64,000 nt of DNA from Calliopsis andreniformis (lineage: Eukaryota; Arthropoda; Insecta; Hymenoptera; Andrenidae). Under the pieces are notes generated by a model, which was given only the letters and a program-made list of their open reading frames with translations, was not told where the DNA came from and did no database searches. This document shows, piece by piece, positions 25,151-37,795 of this stretch (its first letter is position 1; each line of letters starts with the position of its first letter). The translations under genes and the position numbers were made by a program. The stretch spans positions 5,642,001-5,706,000 of the forward strand of contig NC_135073.1 in the NCBI RefSeq assembly GCF_051401765.1. The letters run 5' to 3'.

Positions 25151-26125
25151 GACAATTCTAGCATATGTTTAGAGTCCTCGGCTTCCATGATCGGAAAGGT
25201 ATCAAAACCATCCCCATGTCAGCCATTATCAATCAAGACGAACCAAAAGTGACTACGCCCGAACTATGCAACAAACTTGTCATTATTTTTTACGACGTCG
25301 CAAAAATGGCAATACTGAGAATGTCTGCTCCCAAGAGATGGTCGAGCTCCGAGATCCAGCAATAGTCGAGCCGCGTTGAAGCACCTGGCCGTAAAATCGC
25401 GGTCTGGAAGGGATCCACGCCGGGGATCATTGAAATCCGTGGATCGAGGTCGGACAAAAGGCGCGGTTAACGTCGAAGGCATTCGCGCGGGCTATTTAAA
25501 AATCGTAAAAGCCGATACCGCGGGGAGTGAGCAAGAAGAGGGGAGGGGAGTAAGGGATCGCACAGAGGATAGTGCGGCTCGTCCTGGAGAGAGGGGTGCA
25601 TTTAAAGTAATGGCGTTTCACTGGAGATGCTATAAATTTATCTGCCATAACTTGTTATACGCGGCTCTCCTCGCGTATTTATACATGCCTGCGCTCTGGC
25701 CACACACAGGTCCCACTCTGCTCGCGCGCTTCTCTGCTTCACCCGTCCGAGTTACGACTGTTTGGAGGACGATTGGGAAGGGTGTGGGACCACGGGACAC
25801 GTGGAAAGGGGAAGACAATCAAGGTCCAGTCTGTCACTCTGATAAGCCGAGAATGCGAAATGCCGTTTTTTCTTTGTCGATCGACAGGATCCACTGACCC
25901 CTCCAAGGATGACCTCAACCCCTGCTGGATGTGTTTTAAAGCGTCCGACGATTTAAGGGAACCAAAGTTTGTAATGATAACTCCTTGTTGAAATGTGAAT
26001 TCGAAGAACGCGTGGAGTTTAGAAAGGGACCGCTTTCAGTAGCCAAGATAAATTAAAACGAGTTGTTTTGTGTCGAAGCAGTAAGCCCAGCAGCACTCAT
26101 TATGGTGGCGCAAAGGCGCCGACAC
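25151..26125. other. Large GC-rich block
   Basis: Nearly 1 kb of CpG-rich DNA. A plus-strand frame of 173 codons (25376-25897) spans its centre and overlaps shorter frames on both strands; I see no domain or splice context. ATACGCG / CGCGTAT (25657-25663 and 25672-25678) form a 7-base stem. ATAAATTTAT and CCATAAC words near 25632-25651 resemble Hox or Caudal type sites. Best read as a candidate conserved non-coding block. Confidence 0.4.
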
Positions 26126-26760
26126 TGGAGGCTAAAGGACCCATAAAAATTATATAAGCAAGAGGTGACTTTGTCAATAATGATACAAGCTAGATTCTTC
26201 GCAATAACGCCATGTAATTGTGTTCTGGGTGTTGAGTAAAACCGAGTTCAAATGATGTAGGTACAATTACAAAACGTTAGTTCTTTAGTAAAAGATAAAT
26301 TATTGTGGCTAATTAACACATTCATCATCAAGCAATTCTTCAAGTTTCTCATCTTTTTATTATGAAAATACATAGATACTATTAAGAACAAGTTTAGTTA
26401 GGTTTAGTTAAGTTTCTAGCTGTATTAAAATTGTATAAATATTTATAAACGTTAAAGTACATTCACTGTGTCTTTTAAATAAATATTGCACATATAAAGT
26501 ACGAGACCCTGGTTTCGGTAAATATGTTAACATTTAACATTTGTATTTCCCAACTAATCTAAATTGTACAACATCAAGCACAGCAGAAAAAAATACCCTA
26601 TTCTTCTATTTTCATGAACAATTACACATTTAATACTATTATCTCAACTTTTCTAACAGTAGTGACAAGGATATCTGTTTAAATTAAGTTAGTTGAAGAG
26701 CACTTTGCATTTATTTGAGCAATATCCGAATTTGACCAAATTTAAAACTACGAAAAAGTT
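26126..26760. other. AT-rich stretch with a 10-bp short tandem repeat
   Basis: Positions 26391-26415 hold two and a half copies of a 10-base unit (A/G)GTTTAGTTA. One TTAGG word occurs but this is not a telomeric array. Otherwise AT-rich and featureless. Confidence 0.5.
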
Positions 26761-27085
26761 ACATTTGGAAAAGGAGGGTCGATTTATTGAAAATGATTCG
26801 AAGAATCGGGTGGCTCGTGCCCCCACGCTCTGAGAACTGGTCCACAACGCGGAATTCTTCGTGTGTTCCGTATGTTCTTCACGGTGGTACGAAAATACAC
26901 ACAAAGGGTCGCGTATTGGGACCGTGGTCGACGCGAGTGGTAACGTAATGGACGTCATTAGCCCGTGTAGATTATAGAGCGGCGTGCAGTAACGATCACT
27001 TCTTATAGGGCACACCGTGCCACAGACACAGGCAACTGGGCCCACCTCGGTTACAGTCTCGTTTCTAGAGGTCATACCTCAACCG
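26761..27085. other. GC-rich block
   Basis: CpG-rich block with a 128-codon minus-strand frame (27075-26689) that extends into AT-rich DNA. The translation is Cys- and Thr-containing but has no motif I recognise. Confidence 0.35.
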
Positions 27086-27940
27086 ATATCCGCATCACTA
27101 TCAATCAACTTCCAGTAGCATTGTTTTTGTAACATGTCTGTCACGACTTGTATAATTTTCGAAAAATTGCGAATATTAATTTCATTCTTCTCTTTTTACT
27201 TTTTATTTTTGAGAGAAAGAGCATAGGAAAATTAGTCCTGACCCGTTTATATAAAATAAAACGGCTCGGTTATTCTCCTATTCACCCCAATAGTCTTACA
27301 GTGTACCATACACGTGTATCATAATCGAATAGATTTAAATGTTTTGTTGATTTTACATAGAAGAGCCTTACCGACTGTCATTAATCTATTAATGCAATAA
27401 GTAACTAAATAACTGAATCTCTTTCTTTTTCAATTTCTTTAGAGATTAAAAAGACATCCTATAAATATTTAACAACTTTCAATATTTAAATAATCAGGTT
27501 ATTCGGGTTCATACGACTAGAATAGATATGTATAGTCATTCTCAATGAAATTTTAAAAAAAAGGAAGTTTAATAGTCATAATTTATATCACAAAAAGGAA
27601 GCTGATTGAAAGTCGCAAGATGTCCTAATACTTTTGATTCAAGGGTGTAGGTACTTATTTATACGTTTAAGTTTTTTATTAGGTTCAAATACTATTAAGA
27701 CATAAATGAAATGATAACTCTTAAATAAGGTTGAAAAAGAAACAAAATTAAATCATTGTTTCTGATTTCATCGAATTCCTGCCTAAAGACATTGAGTTTA
27801 TTCTGAAGTATGCATTTGATGAAAAATTACACAGGAAGAAGTTATAAACAAAATCCTATATCCCCTGCTTCTAAGATTTTAAGTTAACACTCTAAAGATT
27901 AACATTTTGTAAAAAAATAGCGTATCGAGTTTCATCACGA
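27086..27940. other. AT-rich non-coding stretch
   Basis: AT-rich DNA, dense stops in all frames, no identifiable repeat or RNA. Confidence 0.5.
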
Positions 27941-29000
27941 ATTTTACAGTTCTAGCCCACCGTTACAGTCGTAACATCAACTCATTCGATTATCTTCTCG
28001 TCTGGCACACACTTAAATGATCGTAATTGCAAAGACTGGTCGTTGGTAAAAGCGTACAACGAGAAAGTTTCAGTCCGAGGGAGAAGTCGCCATCGTTGGA
28101 CTCTGTTAGCCCTGGAAAATACATATAAATACGCATTAATCGTGCGGTAGCAGTTTGGCGCAGAGCCATCGAAGGGTCCACTAGCCGGTTTCGCAAAAAG
28201 CTAAACGTTCCGGATAATAAACCAGAGATTTATCTTCAGACATTTTTAACGAGACAACACAATCGATCCGTTAATTAACATCTGAGAGTCCTCAGGAAAA
28301 GAATCCTTGTACGGTGCCAGTTCTACTATTATTTTAACTCGAATTCTGTCGAAAGGTTGACTAGTAGGCAACCTGGAAGAACTGCTTGACGGCTGAAGGT
28401 GGTAGGTAAAACACGAGCCCTTCGAGTCTTCTCCTTGTCGATAAGTCGATGCATGATTAGAGGGTGGCATTGTGCTTTGAGGGTTGCACGCTGTTCCTTG
28501 CTCTCTTCTTCCTACTATTCTGCCGGCAATAATTACAAGCACGGCAACCGGGAGGAACCTCTTTGAGCTTATCGATTTCCTGGAATTAATAATTGCACGG
28601 CAAACCGCTCTTCCATCCCTAACACCGCGTCCGCCATTCACTGGCGGGTAATCGGCCTGATCTTTCGTCTTTCAGTGCTCCCCCATCACGATTTGCAGCA
28701 CTAATCTATCGTAGAATAGTGAATGGACAATTTCGCTGGAAGAGGAAGTATTTGGCGTCGGAGGAACAGCTATGAGTTATAACGTTTAATCGTCTGTATT
28801 TGCTGGTTGAATGAGTCAATGACTTCGATATCAGGTGGAGAAATCTGGTTTAATATACCACCTTTTTACAGAAATAATTGTGTCAAAGAAACATGGCTGA
28901 CGTCGTTAAGGTGTCATATGAGTGGTCTTTTAAAAATCCCACTTCCCTGTTCTCAAGCTTCGAAGGGAAACCCTTAGCTAATATGGCAAGGTCCTATCTG
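27941..29000. other. GC-rich block
   Basis: CpG-rich DNA, most dense at about 28380-28760. A 131-codon minus-strand frame (28641-28246) has no recognisable domain. Candidate conserved non-coding sequence. Confidence 0.35.
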
Positions 29001-30075
29001 TTACATTAATTCAACTTTTATCATTCCGTATAACACACATATCTGTGGAGAAGACACCGAAATTAACCACCTGCTAGGAGTCTGAATTATCTACATATTA
29101 CTGCTGATTATTTTTCTAACGCCATATCAGCATAGGGTTAAATGTGCATAACGAAAAAATTTCATATGAAACCAGGTAATCAATCAAAAATGCGACCTGT
29201 TTAGTCGGCGAAGGAGTGAAAACCGAATAAAAAATAGATAAAATAGAAGAAAGACAGACAGAAAAAAAAGAGACGAAGGTGGGGCCAGCCGTTTGAGCCA
29301 AGAACGTATCGATATCCGTGTAACGATATCGCGTGCACCATCGAAATCGATAAATAACCTAGACCCAGACATAAATCGTGGGTTCGCTCCTTATAAATCC
29401 GAGGCCAGGCACCGGGACAGACAGTTCCACGCGCTACCCGCCGGATTTTACTAATTTTCTGTCGTGCACGGCCTCGGCTGCACCTCGTCACAAAGCCAGA
29501 TAAAAGGAGGGATGCGCGAGCTTCGTAACTGCGTCTTCTTTTTCTCTTTCTTTGCCTTCACCTTGTTCCTCCACCCCCTTTCCGTTTCGCTTTGTCCCCC
29601 TTGTTTTTCTCCGCGCCTCATCGTTCCTCTTCGTTTTCGTCTTCATTCCTCGCCGCACCCCCCTCCCCGCATTTTCTGGTTCCGCAGAGTCTACCCCTCG
29701 CTGAACCACGTGTGCAACTTCTCGTAGAAAGAGTGGGTGCACCGAGGCAATATATTTCTGGCATCCGTTCCTCCTTCGCCTCGTCCATCCATTCATAATA
29801 TGCATACGCTTTTGTTGTCGTGTCCCTGTTGGGTCCGTTTTTGTTGGGCCATTAAGGGCCCACGTATCAATTTTTCTTGCAGCCGGGATCCCCCGACTTC
29901 GTGGTGCACCCGGACGGGACTGAAAATCAAAGCGAAGAAAGAACGACGCTGTCGATGGGAGAAATATCGCGTGGGTGGCGGCGGTAGTCGTGACGTGACA
30001 CAATGAGATTGCTACTTGAACAATTTCGGCTCGTTCGAGTGGGAATCTCCGCTTCTTCCATTTGGAATTCTTTGA
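29001..30075. other. GC-rich block with a long pyrimidine tract
   Basis: From about 29532 to 29677 the plus strand is strongly pyrimidine-rich. The minus strand therefore lacks stops, and a 248-codon frame (30234-29488) results whose C-terminal third is a run of Lys, Arg, Glu and Gly encoded by the purine strand. That pattern is a low-complexity artefact and I do not call it a gene. Other frames overlap on both strands. Confidence 0.45.
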
Positions 30076-31085
30076 TTCCTCGTCTGGAGAGTTTTGGTTA
30101 CCTACCTTGAATTTTGCCATTGGTATTAACCCTTCAGTTCTTATTATACGTCCATAAGTACCATGTTTTATTGTAATATAAGATTGAATGAAAGAGGAAT
30201 ATTGGATAGAATACTGAAGAAGTAATGTTGACATAGAACAGCTGTAAAAGGAATGTTCATAGTTTTCCTGAATTCTAGAACTAATTATTTTTGTAAATTT
30301 AGGATAGTAAAATTAGTTACTCGTTTGGAAGAAGGCATAAAATTATACATAACTTATTTTGATTAAATATATGAATTGTGTTTTGTAGAAATTATTCGTA
30401 TATTTGAAGTTCTGTAAGATACGCTTAGGACATTTCATATGCAGGTACCTATCTAATATTTCAACATATTAATTCGTGAAAGTGCTGGCAGCAACTCTGG
30501 TTTGACTCCTCTTCTAATTTTTAACACAGTGGTTTTGGGTTTGGAATCAGTTGTTTCTATCAATCTAGAGATGGAAAGTAACATAATTATTTATATTAAA
30601 TCACCATTTGAACTGTGTATTTGGTACATGGGCTGAGAAATTTTCTTTCTTATTTGAGAATATGTCACACTTTTCATTTAACACCTAAAAATATTGATTT
30701 GGGAATTAGTATTGAATTCAACTAAATATTTGATTGAGAATAAAATGTGTCTGAAAGCCACACAGATCTATGTCAGCCGAAAAAGGAAACGTAGAATAAG
30801 ATAAATTGTGTCGCTAGGCATCGCGATTTAAATTTATCGACAGTAGAAACTGGTATTCTTAAACCGCCAAAGGTGTTCCATCGTGCATAAATTATAATAA
30901 ACAGGACGCTTGAACTTGGTGAATAACAGACCTATTCAATAATCTCCGCAGTCACACCACACTCTTCCAGAATAATATATGTATACACACTTTCATCGCT
31001 TGAACTTATAATTTCAATCCCACATCGAGTTTTACACTTGTTGTTATTGCTCAAAGAAATAAACACATTTTCATCTCAATAAGAT
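30076..31085. other. AT-rich non-coding stretch
   Basis: About 1 kb of AT-rich DNA with no supportable feature. Confidence 0.5.
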
Positions 31086-31680
31086 TGAAGATAATTCTTC
31101 AAATTTCGTATTGTGGGTCCAGGCTAAATCGGTTCTCAGTAATGTAATCCATTAATCCAAGATGAATCCAAGAATCTAATCCGTCCACTGGTTTTTGAAT
31201 AATAGTTTCGATCGTCGATCTATTTCTCGAAGCCCCGACAACGAATATCGTTCGAACCATCGAGTCAGGAATCCCGCCGTGAAGCACCGACTGAAATATG
31301 TCCAGCAATTTTTCTTGCCAAGCGAAAGTTATTCCGGGGGAAGGCTTCCACCGTCGCTTTCGCAATTTCGAACCATATTCTCCTACCTGGACTCATTTCG
31401 GGCAGGTAAAATCGAGTCAAAATCCTAACCGATTAGGGAGACACGCAGGGTGCCTACAATAGGATTCGTCGGGTCGATTGTTCGAAGGGGATGATGATGA
31501 ATCACGACTACCTCGGGCTGACGCAATTTTCTAATTGCTTCTAGTAATTAGGGGACGCTCAGAAAACCATCTTCCAGTGGAAGCTACTGAGAAATTGCCT
31601 GCTGATCCTTTCGCCTGAATTCCTCGTGACTTTCTCAAGGTACCCTACCTCTATCTGGAGTACACTGAACTGTGGAGGGT
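31086..31680. other. GC-rich block with two CAGGTA words
   Basis: CpG-rich block. CTACCTG at 31383-31389 and CAGGTAA at 31403-31409 are facing CAGGTA cores 20 bases apart, the word type bound by Zelda in insects. Two hits of a 6-base core are weak evidence alone. Antisense frames of 77 and 88 codons overlap without recognisable content. Confidence 0.3.
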
Positions 31681-32215
31681 CTATAAATCTATCTTTCATT
31701 TTAGAATACCAAATAGTTTACAATATTCCTTAAGAAAAGCATTTCTGAAGATCCAAAAAATGTAGGGTGAACCGAAAATCACATTTTAGTTTGAATAATA
31801 GTATATTCTATTTCTAATCATCTTTGCATTATTTTCTTTCCCAAAAATAGAACTTAACTGATACAATTCTTGGAATACTCATTGGTTATAAAGATAAAAA
31901 TGTAAAGTCTCTTATTTCAATTTGAACCAGCTTCACTATGTGTGAACTGCAATATGCTGGTTACAATGGAACGTCTTATCTTCAACCATCCAATGCCTCG
32001 AAAATACAAACTGAAGCTTCTCCGTAAAGATAATTTCGAAAATGATAAAATTGAATTCCTCAAAGAATCTAAAATAATAGGTAAAATAATATAACATATA
32101 TTTCCTGTCGCTAATACCATGAACGTAGCTAATGCAACCGACGTTAATCTGTAAAAGAATAGCATTGAACTATGACCTCATTGTACCAAGTAACAGACAA
32201 TACAATTTGAGGTAA
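31681..32215. other. AT-rich non-coding stretch
   Basis: AT-rich DNA; an 82-codon minus-strand frame is hydrophobic as AT-rich chance frames usually are. No gene called. Confidence 0.5.
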
Positions 32216-33035
32216 TATCATGAGCAGATCACCGCTCGAATCTCTTCAATCGACGAAGAAAAATACGACAGGACGAGAGCAGTATCACCAAACCAAGGAA
32301 GGCCGTCCCGAGATCCCGCCGTATCTCAGCGTTCGATCTTCGTAGTGGGAACGTGATTGCGATGCCTTATGACTTTCTTTTCCTTTTTCTCCCCTCTCCC
32401 TCCGCTTTGTCCCCAGAGCCCGAAACCTGTATCGATATCCATAGCTGCCGCGTTCTTCGCCAGGACTTATAGAAGCCCGTAGAAAGGTAATGGCTCCCAA
32501 TAAACCATCGATAAGCATTCGTGTATCAAGGAGTCCGTGGGACGCATCCCGTAAGGACTCAATATAGCCGCTCCCAGGACCACGTCCTCTCGTAAAATAA
32601 ATCGTTGACATCCCGCGAGTCTGGTCAGGCGATTTGTGTGACGGACAGACATCAGGGGGAACAGCCACCACTGGCTCGTGTATGAAGACGTCACTCTTGC
32701 CTACAAGTTGGAGTCATCGTATCGGCAGAATCATTTGTCAGGAGCTTCACGTCGCGCGGCTGGAGGCCTCTTCCGCTCGCGATCGATTCACTGATTGACT
32801 TATTGTGAAGATCGAGGACAATCGCCTGTCGACGTGAGCCTGACGGGCTGATGGCTTGTCGCTACTGGATGCTGATGTCAAATTGTCTTCGAATTGTAAC
32901 CGTGCTGCCTCCCCCTTTTCCTGGGATTATTTATCTTTGATTAAGTTTGGGTTGGGGCTGCCGGACATGTGGGACGTCTACTCGTCTTCTAATCCTTTTG
33001 GAAGTACCATCGAGACGAAGTTTGTTGCCAACTTG
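32216..33035. other. GC-rich block
   Basis: CpG-rich block of about 800 bases with a C/T-rich run near 32376-32412. Minus-strand frames of 128 and 75 codons overlap one another in different frames and show no domains. Confidence 0.4.
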
Positions 33036-33524
33036 TGAAAACAGATAGAAAATTTGATTTCTATTGTAGCAGTTATTTCTTTAGAAGATTAAACAGAATT
33101 TAATCGTGGTAAGTTGCAAATGTGAATTTACTATTGTAAGAATTTTCGTAAGTAGGTTCAATGCTGATATTTTATTAAAAATAGTTAAGAACTCTTAATT
33201 CTATGATACACACACACGCAGACACACATTTATCTACATATATATATATATTTTTCAAAACAGTTTTAACACATATTTGTATTTATATTTTACAGTAAAA
33301 GTGACCCCTGAAATTATTCACTGATATCAATTGTATACAGATAATAGCCAATTACTAGCTTTAAAAATTTGAATGACGTTTTAATATTAAATTGTACACT
33401 TCTTGACTCTAAAGGTTGTTTAAAAAAGAACGACGTCCTCTATATATATACCCATTTATTTTTCGATTGAAATTGCTTCGTTTTCTTTTGTTCCAAATTG
33501 CATGAGAACACCAACGTTGACAAC
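33036..33524. other. AT-rich stretch with a compound microsatellite
   Basis: Contains the AC/TA microsatellite listed separately; otherwise featureless AT-rich DNA. Confidence 0.5.
33208..33251. repeat. Compound AC then TA microsatellite
   Basis: Interrupted (AC)n at 33208-33228 is followed after about 9 bases by (TA)n at 33238-33251. Confidence 0.85.
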
Positions 33525-33912
33525 CCTCAATAATTGTCGATGCGATCTACCTGCTTCGCAGTCGCACCATCGCAGAAGTACGCGATTAGAAGGCCGTCGA
33601 TTGAGGAGATCGCGGTCGAACGATAGTCAAAACAGCGCGCGGGGAACCACCTAAGCCATAATTCAAGAAAGGGGTCGCGAAGGGAGCGGGGACCAGGGTG
33701 CAGTGCGTCACCCATTGTCCAAAAAGCGGGTGTGGTTTGTCGTTGTTGGAACAACGCGTAGGATGATCTACCTGGCCCATGTCTGGTACCCGTCTCTCTA
33801 ATGCTAATATCGTCTCCGCAATTGTACGAAGGCGATACGAGTCTGGTCGAGTGAATTTTGCGATCATAAATCCGTTTGCCACATGGGGAGATGAAATTTG
33901 CTGTAGCAACGG
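33525..33912. other. GC-rich block
   Basis: CpG-rich block with overlapping frames of 65-112 codons on both strands, none recognisable. Confidence 0.4.
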
Positions 33913-35150
33913 GAATACTAACAACTATTGCCAGTATGTACTTCCTGGATACTTCAAATTACAAGAATGCATCTAATTGAATTTGTAATTGGAATAAGGT
34001 ATAGCAGTAATTTTGTTGACTTTTTTATATCTTTTTCTGGATAGAGGAAGCTAGAATGAGCAGACCATGGCTTATAAAAATAATTAATATTAATGTTTAT
34101 AACTCTACTTCTTGAATAATTATTATTCTATTTATGATAAAGTATTCAGTAATTGGCACCTTGTACACCTGTAGAGTATAAGATGTAGCATGTAAATGTA
34201 ACAGTATTGTTACTATGGTGGATTTTTATAAATATTAAATTATTAAATTTCAAATACCTGGTCTATATAATATAGCAGATTTACTGATTTGTAAAATCAT
34301 TTAAAAAATTCTCACATTAATACTAATTTTCATGTACAAGTTGTAACTATCTACTATTATTATAGAGTTATGAGTATAATTTTTTACATAAACTTCAGGT
34401 CGTTTTAAAATTAGATTTATATCACATTATCTTACAATAGCTTATTCACTATAATCCTGAAGTCGATAACCATGTAGCACGTACGTTAAGAACGTATGGT
34501 AATGTGTTATAATTTAATTACAGGTTGTAACAATGTGGCGGCACGGACTAAAGAAGACATAAAAATTCTCTCATTAATTCACCGTCAATTATCTGCTGCA
34601 ACTTTCATTAAAGTATCAAAATTGCACTCAATGTAGGAAACACTTATACTTCTCATATTTCTGCTATGTACGAATACAATCCTAGTGTTCATTTTTGTTT
34701 TAAAATAATGGTAGTAAAATTTGATTGTTATAATACTGAACAATGCAAAGTTTTTCTATGCTACATTGTACTCTTTGTTCCGTAGCGTATGAGAATAGTG
34801 TAAATATTTACAACATATAAAATTTCCCTAAGCTTTCGATAAACAGAACTATTTAAAAAACTTCTATATTCATAATAAGTATCACTAATCATTTCTGTGA
34901 AAACTGTAAAAAAGTAATTTTTATTGAAATTCTTGTACATACTTAAGGTATTTTCAATGTGGTGTATACTATAAAATTGATTTCATTGTGTTTTAGCTTC
35001 GCATAATCCAAGCAAATTGATACTGACAGTTGCTACGCTGTAGCAGCTAAAGCTACTTCCCTCAATTTTGCAACTATGAAACCCATTGTAGCTCTAAACG
35101 TGCTTGTTGATTGACGTCAGTGTTTATAATTAAGCTGCCACGATGAAATT
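33913..35150. other. Long AT-rich non-coding stretch
   Basis: More than 1.2 kb of AT-rich DNA with no open frame of note. TGTAGCAGCTAAAGCTAC near 35039-35056 contains the small inverted repeat GTAGC / GCTAC. Confidence 0.5.
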
Positions 35151-35790
35151 GAAGTTAATTAATTAAGCCGACTTCACAGGCCACAGAAGATCGCCACCAC
35201 GAGTGTTATCAGATAATTTGAAATTACCAGTTGTTGCCCCCATCGTTTGACCAGCGCGACTCTGTTCCACGAAAAGAAGGTGCCTAGGTTCGAGAGCAGC
35301 TTTCACGAGACCTCGCGATTGTCATCGTCTTTATTAAGTACGCAGTACCTTTCAGCCGGTCCTCTGCTTCCCGACTCTCTTCATCAGTCGTTCCGCTTAA
35401 TCGCGCCTCGAAATCTACCGTCCGACGAGAAATTATCCAAAATCATCGTTCCCCGAAAGCGACCACCGAAAATGTCCTCGTAAAGTCCGCCGCGTTGTTC
35501 CACGGAACACGAACACCGCTTTCTGCATTTATGGGAGACGTGCTCCCGCCGTTCAACGAGGCTGCTTGTCCAGCAGAATCGCCCGTATCAATCTTTTCAA
35601 GAGGCAATTGAAATTGACACCGAGGGGGAGGGAGACAGAGAGTCTTTAGGGCGGTTCGAAACCCGCATGGATCCAAGTGTGCATGCCGTAAAATCAATTC
35701 TATCAGCGAATCGTAGGATCGAACCATACAGACCTTCATCCTACGTTTAACGCGCTAGTCGAGTCTATTCGGTACCGTCACGCTATAAAT
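35151..35790. other. GC-rich block
   Basis: CpG-rich block that begins beside TTAATTAATTAAG (35155-35167), a homeodomain-type word. Frames of 78 (plus) and 98 (minus) codons are unrecognisable. Confidence 0.4.
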
Positions 35791-36640
35791 TCCGAAATAT
35801 TAACAATAATTGTCCTCCGTGTGAATCGGCCACCAGTAAATCATGTTCTATTGGTAATTTATGGCTAGTCGGGTGAAAGAATTCGGCCGAGAGGAGTTTT
35901 CAAATAAATAATTTATAATATGGAGAATGTTTTACTTCTTTGGATGTTTATTCTTTTGCGATAGATTATATCTTTTAAGGTTTTTACTTTAAAAACCTAT
36001 TCTAAGGATTTACTCTATTTTATTAAAGTGACTGAATATAAAATTTCTTAATGGATTCATCGTTGGGATGAAACAAATCTTGAGTAGTGAAAATGACTCC
36101 AATTCGTGAGTACATATTGAACTTGATCCCACGCCTACTTAAAAGTACTACATATTTATATTAAAATCGTTTCCTTTAAACCGAAATTGCTTACAACTTT
36201 TGTGGTGCTTACAAAGCCTACTTCCTTGCAATATTTTAGGATAATAATTAATAATACTTGTCATTATTACCAACGTTTTGTAAAAAGTATTCGCACTTAT
36301 TGTTAGTATAGATATATGTTATCTAAACAATCTTGAAACATCTAAAATAACAATAACAGCAAATATAAAAATGACATAATTTAAGAAATAAAGGCTTGAA
36401 TCATCTACAATAAATAAACCTTAGCATTTACGAACTTTTAAACATAATTATTGTAATTAAGTGTTTACGTTAAATGACAAATATACTATAGAACTATGAA
36501 AGATTTTCGTTTTCAATAACATATATCTGTGGAATTGAAATGACATGAAAAATGTAGGAAAACTGTTTGTCAGTAATCGTATTAAAAATTAATATTAATT
36601 TAAAACAAAAGGGATGTGGTTTATCTTCCGAGTTGATTTG
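35791..36640. other. AT-rich non-coding stretch
   Basis: AT-rich DNA with an 8-base stem AGGTTTTT / AAAAACCT at about 35978-35998. No gene. Confidence 0.5.
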
Positions 36641-37200
36641 AGAGTACCTCCTTATCTCCTCTTTTCCAACCAGCGGAAAGTGCAAAGTGCGAAGGCTTCC
36701 TCGGCGACGTAAACGTCACGAGTGCGATAAATTTCTCCGTCAAGATGGAATTCCAAAAGTTTCCGATTCAAAAGACGCCGCGTGGCGGTCCAGGAGGGGG
36801 AGATGAAGCCGCCAACTCTATGAATTATACATGTAAGCTTCGATTCGTGGAATAAATGAGCAGGGCTTGTGGTTGTAATCTCTATTCCTCGACCAATCCA
36901 AATTGTCGTAGCCGCAGTAAATATCAGATTATTCAGACTATGATGAATAATTAGAGTTATCAATCAAAAGAAAGTCGATAAAAGAACGATTGAAACGATT
37001 CAATTTCTCTGAATAACGTCTAAAAATTCAGATTAATGAATAAGTTGCATAAAATAAGGATTCAACTATTGGAACTATACCAGTCCCTTATGTCCAAGGT
37101 TTCCCCTATCAAATGCTGCATACCTCCTCGTCTTCTTGTATCCACAATTTTCTATCCATTAAACTTATTTATGTATCAAACGACGAATCAAATCAAGATG
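36641..37200. other. GC-rich block (36641-36960) and AT-rich tail
   Basis: The block has a 103-codon minus-strand frame (36963-36652) with no recognisable domain, and ACCAATCC / GTAATCTC words of homeodomain type. The remainder is AT-rich. Confidence 0.4.
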
Positions 37201-37795
37201 AAATATCGATAAGAATCATCCAAATGACAGGGCTCGTAGAAGGTAAAGATTGTCAGTGTCGAACCGATCACGGATTTCGATCACGAATAAGAGCCGAAAC
37301 CGGTACTGGCGGTGCGGAGACATCAAAAACCGATCGCAAGATTTTCAAGTCGCATCATAATTATCGTCGGAACCCCGTTTGCGCGGGACGAATACGAAAC
37401 AGGCGGGCAGGACAACGAGCTCTCGCGCGGTATCAGGCATTTCTATTTACGGCGATGGGCTCCCGGGGCCGACGAGTTATGATATTGTTTCGGCTGCTTC
37501 TTGGAATCTACGCGATCGGTAACTCGGATAAACTCGGAAAGGGAGAGGGAAAAGAGAGATGAAAGCGAAATCTGCCTACCTCCGCAACCCTATCTTCACG
37601 CTCTCTGTACCTACCGACACTGACTGGGACCTGAGGGACACCAGGAACAGAGGCCGAAGATACACTTTTATTTCTTCATCAGCTGCTACACTCCACTTGC
37701 TTATCCTTTATGATCACCTGACTACTTCATCACTGACTGACTGTTCGAACCCTAGTAACCCTATTGCTTCTTCGTAGTCCAGGTTCATAGGGTCC
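37201..37795. other. GC-rich block
   Basis: CpG-rich block with a 149-codon plus-strand frame (37113-37562) and a partly adjoining 72-codon frame (37559-37777). Neither shows a domain or splice context. Confidence 0.35.

Noticed and set aside
25376..25897. 173-codon plus-strand frame in a GC-rich block
   Set aside because: Several overlapping frames of 60-72 codons occupy the same bases on both strands. No motif, splice context or neighbouring exon supports it.
26391..26415. TTAGG-like repeat as an interstitial telomere
   Set aside because: The period is 10, only one TTAGG word is present, and there are fewer than three units.
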